NCBI RefSeq assembly: GCF_900169525.1
Contig: NZ_LT821240.1
Location: forward strand, 879,684 to 943,683
Direction: 5' to 3'
Length of the DNA stretch: 64,000 bases
Source: Corynebacterium pacaense
Lineage (GTDB): Bacteria > Actinomycetota > Actinomycetes > Mycobacteriales > Mycobacteriaceae
Part shown: positions 9,639 through 19,400 of the stretch, one piece after another
Position numbering within the stretch: the first letter of the stretch is position 1
How the letters are laid out: each line of letters opens with the position of its first letter
Position numbers and translations under genes: made by a program
Notes under the pieces: model-generated
Database searches by the model: none
What the model was told of the DNA's origin: nothing
The model's input: only the letters and a program-made list of their open reading frames with translations

Positions 9639-9714
9639 CCCTACAACCTCTGTTCGCTATCAGCGTTGTCCGGATGATGGCGTCGGGGCTTGCGCCCCTT
9701 GTAGATTAGGGGAC

Positions 9715-11145
9715 ATGAACTCCAATGGCTTCGGTTTCTCATTCCCGAACAACGACGACGACGATGATAAAGACAGGAATCGCAACAATAACGATCCCTT
9801 CGGATTCTTCGGTGGCGCCGGCGCCGGCGGAATCGGAGATATTCTCAATCAGTTCGGCCAGATGCTCTCCGGCATGGGCGACTCGATGAATTCGCCCGCC
9901 GGCGCTGGCGCGGTGAATTATGAACTGGCCGCGCGGATAGCACGTCAGCAGATCGGCCGGGTCGAACCCATCAGGCAGGCCGATCGCGATGCGGTGACGG
10001 AGTCGGTCCGTCTGGCCGAACTCTGGCTGGATGACGCCACCGAACTGCCCTCCTCCGGCACCCGCGCCGAGGCGTGGAGCGCCGAGGACTGGCTGGAGAA
10101 GACCCTTCCCATGTGGAAGCGTCTGGTCTCACCGGTGGCTGAACACATGAGCCAGGCCCAGTTGGACAATCTGCCCGAGGAAGCCCGCGAGATGATCGGG
10201 CCGATGTCACAGATGATGAACCAGATGTCCTCGATGAACTTCGGCATGCAGCTGGGCAACGCCCTGGGCGATCTCGCCAAACAGACACTGACCGGATGCG
10301 ATTTCGGTCTTCCCGTCGCCCCCGGTGACGTCACCGCGATCCTGCCGACCAATCTCGCCTCCGCGGCCAGCGACCTCGATGTGCCCGCCCAGGAGATCCT
10401 CGTCTACCTCAGCGCCAGGGAATCCGCCCGGCAGCGGTTGTTCAAGCACGTTCCGTGGCTGAGTGAACGGCTGGTCTCCTCCGTCGAGGAGTATGCGGCC
10501 GGCCTGGAGATCGATACCTCCCATATTCAGGACGCCGTCAACGGCCTGCAGATGGACAATCCGGATCCCTCGCAGCTGCAGGACATGATGAATCAACTGC
10601 AGGGCATGGATCTGTCCCCCCGCATCAGTTCACGCAACGCCACCGCCGTGGCGCGTCTGGAGACCCTGCTCGCGCTCGTTGAGGGCTGGGTGGATCTGGT
10701 GGTCACCGAGGCTATGGGGGATCGTATCCCCTCCACCGCCACCATGAATGAGGCCTGGCGCCGGCGCCGTGCCACCGGTGGATCCGCGGAGCAGGCCTTC
10801 GCCAAGGTGGTGGGCATCGAATTCTCCGCCCCCAGGGTCGCCGAGGCCACCGAGCTGTGGCGCCGGGTCGAGGTCGCGGTGGGTACCAGGCGCCGCGACG
10901 CGATCTGGGATCATCCCGATTTCCTTCCGGTGGCCGAGGACCTGGAGAACTCAGCGGAGTTCATCGACGGTCTCCTCGGGGAGGATGATCCGGAAGGATT
11001 CGACCCCATCGCCGAGATCACCGCCCTGGAGAAGCTCCTCGCCGAGGAGGCCGACAGGAAGGCCACCGGTACCGGGGGCACCTCCGACGGGGACGACAAT
11101 GACGGCGATGAGGGCGATGAGGGCGATGGCTCAGAGAAGCTGTAG
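9715..11145 (+). CDS. DUF2342/TIGR03624-type zinc-hydrolase-like protein
   Basis: A 476-residue protein of the actinobacterial DUF2342 family (Rv3195-like). The N-terminus is Asn/Asp/Gly rich, a Met-rich stretch (MSQMMNQMSSMNFGMQLGN) lies near 160-180, and the C-terminus is strongly acidic (GDDNDGDEGDEGDG). The family is often called zinc-dependent metalloprotease, but the histidine motif of the protease branch (HVEGH) reads LVEGWVDLVV here, so metal binding is doubtful. The ATG at 9715 follows AGGGG. Upstream frame extension overlaps the divergent ylbL gene and is not coding. Confidence 0.85.
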   Translation: MNSNGFGFSFPNNDDDDDKDRNRNNNDPFGFFGGAGAGGIGDILNQFGQMLSGMGDSMNSPAGAGAVNYELAARIARQQIGRVEPIRQADRDAVTESVRLAELWLDDATELPSSGTRAEAWSAEDWLEKTLPMWKRLVSPVAEHMSQAQLDNLPEEAREMIGPMSQMMNQMSSMNFGMQLGNALGDLAKQTLTGCDFGLPVAPGDVTAILPTNLASAASDLDVPAQEILVYLSARESARQRLFKHVPWLSERLVSSVEEYAAGLEIDTSHIQDAVNGLQMDNPDPSQLQDMMNQLQGMDLSPRISSRNATAVARLETLLALVEGWVDLVVTEAMGDRIPSTATMNEAWRRRRATGGSAEQAFAKVVGIEFSAPRVAEATELWRRVEVAVGTRRRDAIWDHPDFLPVAEDLENSAEFIDGLLGEDDPEGFDPIAEITALEKLLAEEADRKATGTGGTSDGDDNDGDEGDEGDGSEKL

Positions 11146-11151
11146 GCCCCT

Positions 11152-11640
11152 TCAGCCCCATCTCTGGTAGGCCTCCAGATAGCCTCTGGCTCTCTCGGCC
11201 TGGGGCACCCGGTCGGCCCACCGGTGGAACTCCGGTCCGTGCCCCGGGATGAAGGTGTGGGTCAACTCATGGACCAGCACGGAATCGAGGACATAGTCCG
11301 GAACCAGCTTCAGTCGGTCGGAGATCCTGATCTCGGCTGTTGAGACGGTACATGAACCCCAGCGCTTGTTCTGGTTTCCCACCCAGCGAATGCTCCGCAC
11401 CCTCGCCCTGCCCTCGAGGACGGACTCATTGAGCTGTCTGGCGCGCCGCATCAGATCCGCATCGGAACGCACCGCGGATGAGGTGCGCCGGTCCAGCTTG
11501 GCCACAATTTCGGCGATGGTGCGCTCCTCCTCCGGCCCGGACATCCGCGCCGGAATCCGGACCTCAATACGCCCGTCGACGATGCGGGCCTGGACGGTTC
11601 TTTTTCTTTTGGCCGACCGGATCACCTGAATTTCACGCAT
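11152..11640 (-). CDS. YgjP-like (M48-type) metallopeptidase
   Basis: A 163-residue protein of the YgjP/WLM metallopeptidase family. The zinc motif HELTH is present in LVHELTHTFIPGHGPEFHRW, with a downstream His, and the family mark RWGSC is intact. Substrate unknown; cytosolic. The gene ends 6 bp from the end of the convergent DUF2342 gene. The ATG at 11640 has no Shine-Dalgarno, so the mRNA may be leaderless. The longer upstream frame would overlap the next gene's start region and is not used. Confidence 0.85.
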   Translation of the reverse strand: MREIQVIRSAKRKRTVQARIVDGRIEVRIPARMSGPEEERTIAEIVAKLDRRTSSAVRSDADLMRRARQLNESVLEGRARVRSIRWVGNQNKRWGSCTVSTAEIRISDRLKLVPDYVLDSVLVHELTHTFIPGHGPEFHRWADRVPQAERARGYLEAYQRWG

Positions 11641-11711
11641 GACACAGCAGTCTATCTGTGATGAAATGGGAGCAACGGGGTGTGACAGACGGAAAGTTGG
11701 GGGATTTTCCA

Positions 11712-12572
11712 ATGACACACGTTTTTCTGGCGCCATCGGTGACCGTTGTGCGCCGCGGGGACACTGCAATCCAGTTCGGCCTCGATGCCACCCGCTCCGG
11801 CGTGGTGGAGCTGGGATCCACCGAGCTCGCCGATGCACTGGCGGGGGTGCTTCGCGGCATCGCGAACCCACTGCCGGTGTCGGTGCTGGTGGGAAGGCTC
11901 AGGGGCGCCGGGGTCTCCGGGACCGCGGTGTTCAGCCTCATCGATGATCTGCTGGCCTATGGGATTCTGCGCGAGTTCACCCGCAGACCCGTGCTGCTGC
12001 TCGGAAGGGGCTCGCTTCCGGCGGTCATCGGCGAGCTGCTCGAATCCGCGGGCCTGACCGCCCGCTTCCAGTTGCGCCATGATTCCGACGCCGCCTTCCT
12101 CGACCGTGACCCCACCGCCCCGGTGGTGGTGATCAACCGCTTCAGCCACCATGCGGAGCTCTCCGCGCGACTGGCCCGGCGGAAGCCGACGGTGTTCAGC
12201 GCCATGCTTATCGACGCCCGAGGTGTCATCGGCCCGGCCCGCACCGGTGGTGCGGGCCCGTGCCTGACCTGTGTTGAACTGACGCGGGTGGGCGTCGATA
12301 AGCAGTGGCACACCCTTGTCCGGCAGCAACCCCGGGGACCCGCCAATCCCGACCCCGTGGTCGAGGCCGCCGTGGCCGCGCGGGTGGTCGCACTGCTGCA
12401 CAGGGGTGATCCGGACGCGGGCGTCATCGAGGAGCTCGATCCCTACACAGGGACGATAAGCCGCAGGAGGATGTCACGGCACCCGTTGTGCCCGGTGTGC
12501 TGGCTGTACTCCGACGGTGCTCCGGATGGCCCCGGATCACCCGGCCTGGGGGTGACCGCCCAGGATCCTTAG
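11712..12572 (+). CDS. TOMM cyclodehydratase-like leader-binding protein, stand-alone
   Basis: A 286-residue protein with the architecture of the bacteriocin-biosynthesis cyclodehydratase (E1-like/ThiF-derived) family, equivalent in position to Rv3196. Residues 10-90 resemble a winged-helix leader-binding region. Two CxxC pairs (PCLTC and CPVC) form the zinc site usual for the family. No YcaO partner or precursor peptide lies nearby, so a role in azol(in)e peptide synthesis is not supported; the function is open. The ATG at 11712 has GGGGGA upstream; GTG at 11682 with GGGAG is a reasonable alternative. The 3' end overlaps uvrD2 by 36 bp, convergently. Confidence 0.7.
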   Translation: MTHVFLAPSVTVVRRGDTAIQFGLDATRSGVVELGSTELADALAGVLRGIANPLPVSVLVGRLRGAGVSGTAVFSLIDDLLAYGILREFTRRPVLLLGRGSLPAVIGELLESAGLTARFQLRHDSDAAFLDRDPTAPVVVINRFSHHAELSARLARRKPTVFSAMLIDARGVIGPARTGGAGPCLTCVELTRVGVDKQWHTLVRQQPRGPANPDPVVEAAVAARVVALLHRGDPDAGVIEELDPYTGTISRRRMSRHPLCPVCWLYSDGAPDGPGSPGLGVTAQDP

Positions 12573-14585
12573 AAGCTCCCGCCCGTACTTCTCGATCTTC
12601 ATCGGACCGACACCGGGGACATTGAGCAGTTCATTCTCATCGCCCGGGCGCGTCTCCGCCAGCGCCATCAGCGTGGCGTTGGAAAAGACAACGTAGGCGG
12701 GGACATTGTCATCGCGAGCGATGGAGTTGCGCCAGGTGCGCAGCTCCTCGAAGGTGTCCTCATCCGCGGTGGAGGGACACTGCCCGCAGCGTCCGATGAC
12801 CTTCTCCGCGGGGCTGACCAGGGGTCGTCCGCAGGAGCGGCAGTTCTTCGCCCTGGTGCTCCTGGCACGGCCGTGCTCGGCGGGCAGATCCACGACGATG
12901 CCGTCGAGGAAACGGCTGCGCTTGCGGGACTTGCGCCCACCCTCCTGCCTGGCCAGGGACCAGGAACAAAAGAGATGCTCACGGGCACGGGTGACACCGA
13001 CGTAGAACAGTCGACGCTCCTCCTCGATCGCCTCATCGCCGGCCTTTATGGCGTGGCTGATCGGGAGAGTGGAATCAACCAGTCCGACCAGGAACACGGC
13101 ATCCCATTCAAGTCCCTTCGCCGCGTGCAGGGAGGCCAGGGTGACCCCCTCCATCGTCGGTGGATGCTTCGCCTCGGCGCGCTGCCGCAGTTTCTGCAGC
13201 AGCCCCTCCAGGTCCAGGCCCGGGGTGGCGGTGAGCAGTTCCTCGACCAGCTCCACGAAGGCGGTCAGCGACTGCCAGCGCTCCCGTTCCCGTGCCCCCT
13301 CGGGCTCCTCCGCGGACAGGCCGAGGGGGACGAGGGTTCTGCGCACCAGCCTCAGCAGATCGGAGTCATCGACATCGCGCTGGGAGGCGCGGACAAGCTG
13401 GCTGATGGACTGCTTGATCTCCGCGCGGTTGAAGAAACCCTCCCCTCCCCTGACCTGGTAGACGATGCCCGCATCGGCGAGCGCCTGTTCAAATACTGCG
13501 GACTGGGCATTGATGCGGTAGAGCACCGCGATCCCGGAGGCGGGCACACCGGAATCGATGAGGGTCAGGATCCGGCCGGCCACCTCCCTGGCCTCGGTCG
13601 TCTCATCATCGAAGGCGGAGAACTCCGGCTCCGGACCGGCGGGCCGGATACCCTGCAGCTCGAGACGGGTCCCGGCGGCGCGCCCGCGGGCCTGCGAGAT
13701 CACAGTGTTGGCCAGGGAGGTTATCTGCGGAGTGGAGCGGTAGTCACGCTGCAGCTTGACCACGGTGGCGTTATCATAGGTGCGCGAGAAGTTGAGCAGG
13801 TAGTCCGGGGTCGCCCCGGTGAATGAATAGATCGTCTGGTTGGCGTCACCGACCACGGTGAGATCATCACGCTCCCCAAGCCAGGCCTCGAGCACGCGCT
13901 GCTGGAGCGGGGTCACATCCTGGTACTCATCGACGGTGAAGCTGCGGTATTGTTCCCGGAACTCCTCGGCCACCGCGGGTGAGTTCTCCAGCGCGCCGGC
14001 GGTGTGGAGCAGGAGATCGTCGAAGTCCAGCAGCACCCCGTCCTCCGTGGTCTTCATCCGCTCATACCTGGCGTAGACCTCGGCCACCTTCTCCGCTGGG
14101 GCGGGCGGGGTGCGCAGACCGAGCTTCTCCGGATATTGTTCGGCGGAGATCAGCGAGGCCTTCGCCCATTCGATCTCGCCGAGTACATCGCGGACCTTGT
14201 CCGTGCCCGACTCCATTCCGGCACCGCGCATCGCCCGTCCCACCAGGGGGAACTTGTTGTCCAACAAGGTCCACCTGAGGTTTCCGGCCACCTGCGGCCA
14301 GAAGTAGGACAGTTGCCTCCTGGCGGCGGCGTGGAAGGTGCGCGCCTGCACGCCACCGATGCCCATCAGGTTCAGGCGGTGTCTCATCTCCCCCGCCGCC
14401 CGCGCGGTGAAGGTCACCGCCAGCACCCTGTTGGGGCTGATGAACCCCTGATCGATGAGGTTGGCTATGCGGTAGGTGATGGTTCTTGTCTTGCCCGTGC
14501 CCGCACCGGCGAGAATGCACACCGGGCCGCGTGGAGCTGCGGCGGCTATGCGTTGATCCTGGTCAAGGTCCTGCAGATTGATCAC
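12537..14585 (-). CDS. uvrD2: ATP-dependent DNA helicase UvrD2
   Basis: A 682-residue superfamily 1A helicase. The Walker A is AGAGTGKTRT, the DEYQD box is in FTVDEYQDVTP, motif III is VVGDANQTIYSFTGA, and motif VI is FYVGVTRAREHL. Residues beyond about 560 hold the tetracysteine zinc module (CRSC ... CGQC) and a C-terminal HRDC domain, the arrangement that defines mycobacterial UvrD2. It should unwind 3'-tailed DNA in repair or replication. It is the last gene of the leftward adnAB run, 16 bp after the NUDIX gene. The GTG at 14585 gives the usual MINLQDLDQDQ start. Confidence 0.93.
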   Translation of the reverse strand: MINLQDLDQDQRIAAAAPRGPVCILAGAGTGKTRTITYRIANLIDQGFISPNRVLAVTFTARAAGEMRHRLNLMGIGGVQARTFHAAARRQLSYFWPQVAGNLRWTLLDNKFPLVGRAMRGAGMESGTDKVRDVLGEIEWAKASLISAEQYPEKLGLRTPPAPAEKVAEVYARYERMKTTEDGVLLDFDDLLLHTAGALENSPAVAEEFREQYRSFTVDEYQDVTPLQQRVLEAWLGERDDLTVVGDANQTIYSFTGATPDYLLNFSRTYDNATVVKLQRDYRSTPQITSLANTVISQARGRAAGTRLELQGIRPAGPEPEFSAFDDETTEAREVAGRILTLIDSGVPASGIAVLYRINAQSAVFEQALADAGIVYQVRGGEGFFNRAEIKQSISQLVRASQRDVDDSDLLRLVRRTLVPLGLSAEEPEGARERERWQSLTAFVELVEELLTATPGLDLEGLLQKLRQRAEAKHPPTMEGVTLASLHAAKGLEWDAVFLVGLVDSTLPISHAIKAGDEAIEEERRLFYVGVTRAREHLFCSWSLARQEGGRKSRKRSRFLDGIVVDLPAEHGRARSTRAKNCRSCGRPLVSPAEKVIGRCGQCPSTADEDTFEELRTWRNSIARDDNVPAYVVFSNATLMALAETRPGDENELLNVPGVGPMKIEKYGRELLRILGGHPQAG

Positions 14586-14601
14586 GTGTATTCTCTCGCC
14601 G

Positions 14602-15327
14602 CTACTTTTCCCTCGCCCAGGCCATGATGAGATCATGGGCGATGGATCCCGGCGCCGCAATCGGGATGCGGTGGTCGAGGATGTCGGAGCGCGACGCCCA
14701 CACGATCTCGGCGAGCTCGCCGTCGGTGTCGGCACGCTGTTCCTCATCCGCGGTCACCCCGCGCATGCCGACCATGATCGACCCGGACACGGGCCAGGGC
14801 TGACTGGCCACGTAGCGGATATCGGTGACCAGACGTCCACTCTCCTCCATCACCTCGCGTTCAAATGCCGCCTCCAGGGTCTCCCCGTGGGAGACATAGC
14901 CGGCGATCAGCGAGAACTGGGTCCGGCGCTGCGCGTTCATCCCGAGCAGGAGCCGCTCGGCGTCCTTGAGTTCAACGATTCCGATCACCGCCGGATCAAC
15001 CCGCGGGAACACCGGTCGCCCGCTTGCGCCGAAGGCCACACCGTGTTCGTCATAGGTCAGCTCGCTGCCGTCCGCGGGATCGAAACGTACCCGCTCCCGG
15101 TTGCGCAGCAGGGCGACGGCGGCGTCGACAAGCGGATCCCTGAGCTCACGGGGAGCCACGGGGCGGCCGTGCTTCTCGACGACCGCGGCGGCGACCCGCA
15201 CCGCCCACACACCGGGGGCGACCGCCACGGCGTCACCGTCAAGACTGTGATCGGGGCCGTCGAGGAAGACCGCGCGGCCACCGCGCACCGGCACCTCGTC
15301 CCGGGGTCCGACGGGAAGATAGTTCAT
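14602..15327 (-). CDS. nudC: NADH-pyrophosphatase-type NUDIX hydrolase
   Basis: A 241-residue NUDIX protein. The box GX5EX7REUXEEXG is complete (GYVSHGE ... REVMEESG), and the downstream SQPWPVSGS matches the SQPWPFPxS signature of NADH/NAD-cap pyrophosphatases. The four zinc-binding cysteines between the N-terminal and NUDIX domains of typical NudC are absent (DPADGSELTYD). Expected activity is NAD(H) to NMN(H) plus AMP and possibly NAD-RNA decapping. The ATG overlaps the channel gene stop (ATGA). It corresponds to Rv3199c. Confidence 0.88.
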   Translation of the reverse strand: MNYLPVGPRDEVPVRGGRAVFLDGPDHSLDGDAVAVAPGVWAVRVAAAVVEKHGRPVAPRELRDPLVDAAVALLRNRERVRFDPADGSELTYDEHGVAFGASGRPVFPRVDPAVIGIVELKDAERLLLGMNAQRRTQFSLIAGYVSHGETLEAAFEREVMEESGRLVTDIRYVASQPWPVSGSIMVGMRGVTADEEQRADTDGELAEIVWASRSDILDHRIPIAAPGSIAHDLIMAWAREK

Positions 15328-16388
15328 TTGTCCTTCACATCCTCACTGAAAACTCGACGCACATACAGCAGCCGGTCACCGGGCTCAACCGTCTCCGCCT
15401 CCGGGGAATCGATGCGATAGAGCTCACCGGAGCGGACGACACCGAGCACGATATCGGCGAGGTGGCGCGGGTTGGCGCCGACCTCATCATCGCCGACGGC
15501 ACGCTCAGCAACGGAGAACCCCTCATCCGGTGAGAGGAGATCCTCCATCATCTCCACCACCGAGGGTGTGACTGTGGCCAGGCCGAGCATCCGGCCGGCT
15601 GTCTCCGAGGAGATCACCACCGAATCCGCACCCGACTGCTCCAGCAGATGCTGGTTTTCTGACTCCCGGACACTGGCGACGATCATCGCACTCGGGGCGA
15701 TTTCGCGTACCGAGAGTGTGACCAGCACCGCGGTGTCATCGAGGTTCGGAGCAACGACCACCGCCCGTGCCCTGGTGACACCCGCGAGCCTGAGCACGTC
15801 GGCCTTCGTCGCCGAACCCCGGACGGTCACCAGACCGTCATTGTTCGCCGCCTCCAGCGCGGAGGCGTCGGTGTCCACCACCACGATCTGATTGGCGGGC
15901 ACACCGTCGGCCAGTAGCGCCGCCACCGCGGAGCGGCCCTTGGTGCCGTAGCCCACCACGATGGTGTGATTGCGCATTCGTTTCCTCCAACGTTGAATTT
16001 GCAGTGCCTTACGTGACTCCTCGGTGAGCACCGACAGCGTGGTACCGACCAGCAGTACCAGGAAGGCCACGCGGAAGGGCGTGAGCACCAGGATGTTGGT
16101 CAGCCGGGCGTTCTGGGTCACCGGGGTGATGTCGCCGTATCCCACCGTTGTCAACGAGACCGTCGAATAGTACAGGGCGTCGATGAAGGTGAGATCCTCA
16201 GAATAGCCATTGCGGTCGACGTAGACCACGAAGGTGACCACGGCGAGCAGACCCAGCGCGTACCCGACCCTGCGCAGAATCAGCCACCAGGGACTCGGAC
16301 GGGCGGATTCCGGAATGTGGATGACACTCAAGAGTGCATGATCGGGTAGGTGCGCGAGTTCGCCGTCGCGCCGCAGGCTTCGACCCAT
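15324..16388 (-). CDS. cglK: Two-helix potassium channel with RCK domain
   Basis: A 354-residue channel. Membrane helix 1 is at about 38-57, the pore helix and filter TTVGYGD at about 82-90, and helix 2 (RVAFLVLLVGTTLSVL) at about 106-122. A cytosolic RCK/TrkA-N domain (TIVVGYGTKGRSAVAAL) and a TrkA-C end (AETVEPGDRLLYVRR) follow. It is predicted to be a tetrameric K+ channel gated by ligand binding to RCK. Position and domains match C. glutamicum CglK and Rv3200c. AAAGGA precedes the ATG, and it lies 19 bp after adnB in the same leftward run. Confidence 0.9.
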   Translation of the reverse strand: MGRSLRRDGELAHLPDHALLSVIHIPESARPSPWWLILRRVGYALGLLAVVTFVVYVDRNGYSEDLTFIDALYYSTVSLTTVGYGDITPVTQNARLTNILVLTPFRVAFLVLLVGTTLSVLTEESRKALQIQRWRKRMRNHTIVVGYGTKGRSAVAALLADGVPANQIVVVDTDASALEAANNDGLVTVRGSATKADVLRLAGVTRARAVVVAPNLDDTAVLVTLSVREIAPSAMIVASVRESENQHLLEQSGADSVVISSETAGRMLGLATVTPSVVEMMEDLLSPDEGFSVAERAVGDDEVGANPRHLADIVLGVVRSGELYRIDSPEAETVEPGDRLLYVRRVFSEDVKDK

Positions 16389-16407
16389 GTGGTCCGTCCT
16401 TTCTTTC

Positions 16408-19400
16408 TCAGTTGATCATAGGCGTCCGCGTCCGGCTGAGGAGATCGGCCAACTCAGCGGCCTCCGGAAAACGCTCCGGTTCAAAGGTGTGATCGTCCGC
16501 GACATAGTGAAAGGCACCCCGGACCTGCGCCGGATCCACCCCCTGAAGGTTGGCCCAGGCGATGCGGTAGACGGCCAGCTGGATGATCGCCGCCGCCATC
16601 TCCGGACCCGTGGGGGTCCGACCCGTCTTCCAATCCACCACCAGCCAGCCGCCGTCGGCCTCCTCGAAGACCGCGTCCATGCGTCCGCGGATCACATGGC
16701 CACCGATCACGACCTCGAAGGGGTGCTCGACGAAGGCCGGTGTGCGCCTGCTCCATGCTGATTCCAGGAAGGCCCTCCGGAGCTCGGTGAAGGTGTGTTC
16801 GCCGGATTCCTCCCCGATGCCGGGAAGCTCATCCTCGTCCAGGAGCGCCGTAGCCCCGAAACGGTCCTCCAACCACTGATGGAAGCGGGTTCCGCGTTTG
16901 GCGAAGCTGTTCGGTTTGAAGGGCACCGGGCGGCGGAGACGGCGGGCGAACTGTTCGGGGTTGTTTTTCATGCTGACAAGGTCGGTGGCCGTCAGTTCGA
17001 GGGAGATCTCGACGTCCAGGACAGGCGAGGACAGCACCCGCTGTTCCTCGATCAGGGCGCCGACCTCCCTCTCCCACAGGGTCTCCAGTCCTCCCTCGGT
17101 GGAGGCGGGAGCCGGATCCTCCATCGCCTCGCGGACCATCGCGGCACCGTCGACGACATCGGCGGAAACAGTGGTGCGCGGAAACAGCGCCTCCTCCACT
17201 ACGGGTCGCTCCACCTCCTCCTCACTGCCCTCCCACCATTCAACAACGGACTCCGGTGCCGTTGAACGCAGGATCTCCAGGCGGTCATAGGGTTTCCGGG
17301 AGCCGCCCTCATCGCTCACGGCGGAGGCGGTGACCATGAGAACACGCTCGCTGCGGGTGATTCCGACATAGAACAGGCGGGTGTTCTCCTCGCGGAGTCC
17401 CTCCCTGACCTCCTCGGTGTATTCCTCACCGGCCCTCTGCAGCTCCTTGCGGTCGGTGACCTCGGAGGTGTCCAGGATCGGTGCTCCGTCCTCTGCGTCC
17501 CCACGCAGCGCCCCCGGAATCGCGGTGACATTCTTCAGCCACGTCGAAGCGCTCGCGTCATAGGTCGAGGCGTCCGCGTGGAGAACGGAGACGATATCCC
17601 ATTCCAGGCCCTTGGCCTTGTGGACGGTGAGGATCTGCACCCGATCGCTGCGCACCCGTACCTCGCCCGGCTCCAGACCATCCTCCTGGTTGCGTGCCAG
17701 GTCGAAGAAGTCAAGCAGTTCGGGCAGACCGGCGCCACCGTGCGCCGCAACCTCCTCGGCGAAACGGTCGAGGTGGACCGTTCCCGCCGCACCGTCGGCC
17801 CGGGGATCCTCCCGAGCCAGGACCTCGGTTCGGATACCGAACACGGTCTCGATCTCGGCGAAGATGTCCGGAAGCGAACGGCCCAGGCTGGATCGGCGCA
17901 GATGCCGCAGCTGGGCGGAGAGCCGCTTCAAGCGACGGTAGCCCTCCTCGCTGTAGCGCTCGCCCTCCCCCAGGTCCGACACCGCATCCGCGAGCCCGAC
18001 CATCTCCTCGGATTCGGCGGGGACGGTCTCATCAATGATCGCCTGCAGTCGCTCAACCGGGTCCTCGGGCAGTTCCACCTCGTTGCGGGCGACGCGGCCG
18101 GCGATGTTCCGGGCGCGGTCCTGCAGGTGCAGGAGATCGGCGAGACCGAGGCCGACGTGGGGGCCCGCGAGAATGCGCAGTGCGGCCGCGTTGTGCTGGG
18201 GGCGGACCAGCATGGTGGCGATGGCCACCATGTCGGCGATCTCGGGAACATCGAGCAGACCCGAGAGTCCGACGATCTCCACCGGGATGCCGCGTGCGCT
18301 CAGCTCCTGCGCCATCGCAGCGGAGTGCCTGCGCTTGCGGACCAGTACCGCCGCGGTGAAGCCCTCGCCGCGCCGCTTCCAGTGCCGCTCCATTTCATCG
18401 GCGATAAACTCACGTTCCCGCACGGCGGTGGCAAACCACCCGATGGACACCTGTCCCTGCGGCGCCCCCTCCCTGGCCACGAGGGGCTGCACGGTGCGCC
18501 CGGGCGCGTCCGCGGGGCCGAGTACCTCACGGGAAACCGCATTGGCCAGATCGAGCACCTCCGGTGGGTTGCGCCAGCTGGTGGTCAGTTCCCGCTTCGG
18601 GGCGGGCCGCGGTCCCTCGAGGGAGACCACGGGAAAATCCGTGATGAAGTTGTCCAGGTTGGCCGCCGTAGCGCCCCTCCAGCCGTAGATCGCCTGCATC
18701 GGATCGCCCACGGCGTTGACGGTCAGACCCGGATCCGTTCCGCCGAAGAGGCTGCGGAGGAGGACGCGCTGCGAGTGGCTGGTGTCCTGGTACTCGTCGA
18801 GCATCACCACGCGGAAGCGGCGGCGCTGGCGGTATCCCACCTGGGGGTGGCGCGAGGCGAGTCTGGCCGCGGTGGACATCTGTTCGCCGAAGGTGATCAC
18901 GGCACGCTCGTGGAGTTCCTTCTTCAGTGCCTCCACCAGCGGCATGTACTCCAGCCTGGTGATCTGCGTCTCCCGCCATTTCCGCATCTCCGCGTTCAGA
19001 CCCTCGCGCTGCCCCTTGCCCTTGGGCAGCTCCTCGAAGAGGTTGATCATCGGCCACGATTCCTCGGTGATCTCCTCGGGACCGACCATGTGATTGTCCA
19101 TCTCGGAGGCCAGCCGGAGGAGGTACTCGGTGACGGTCGCCGGGGTCTGGGTCGCGGTGAGTTCACCGCGGTAGTTGTCCACCACCCCACGGGCGATGTG
19201 ATAGAGCTCGGTCTGGGTGATCAGTCGCGCCGAGGGTTCGACGGGCAGCAGCAGCCCGTACTCCCGGATCAGCGATCCCGCGTAGGAATCATAGGTGGAC
19301 ACCGTCGGGGTGATCGCCTGGAGGTTGCGCGCCAGTGTTCCACCCGGGTCGAGGTCACGCAGGGTGGGCACACCGGCGAGAGTCTCCAGGCGGTGACGGA

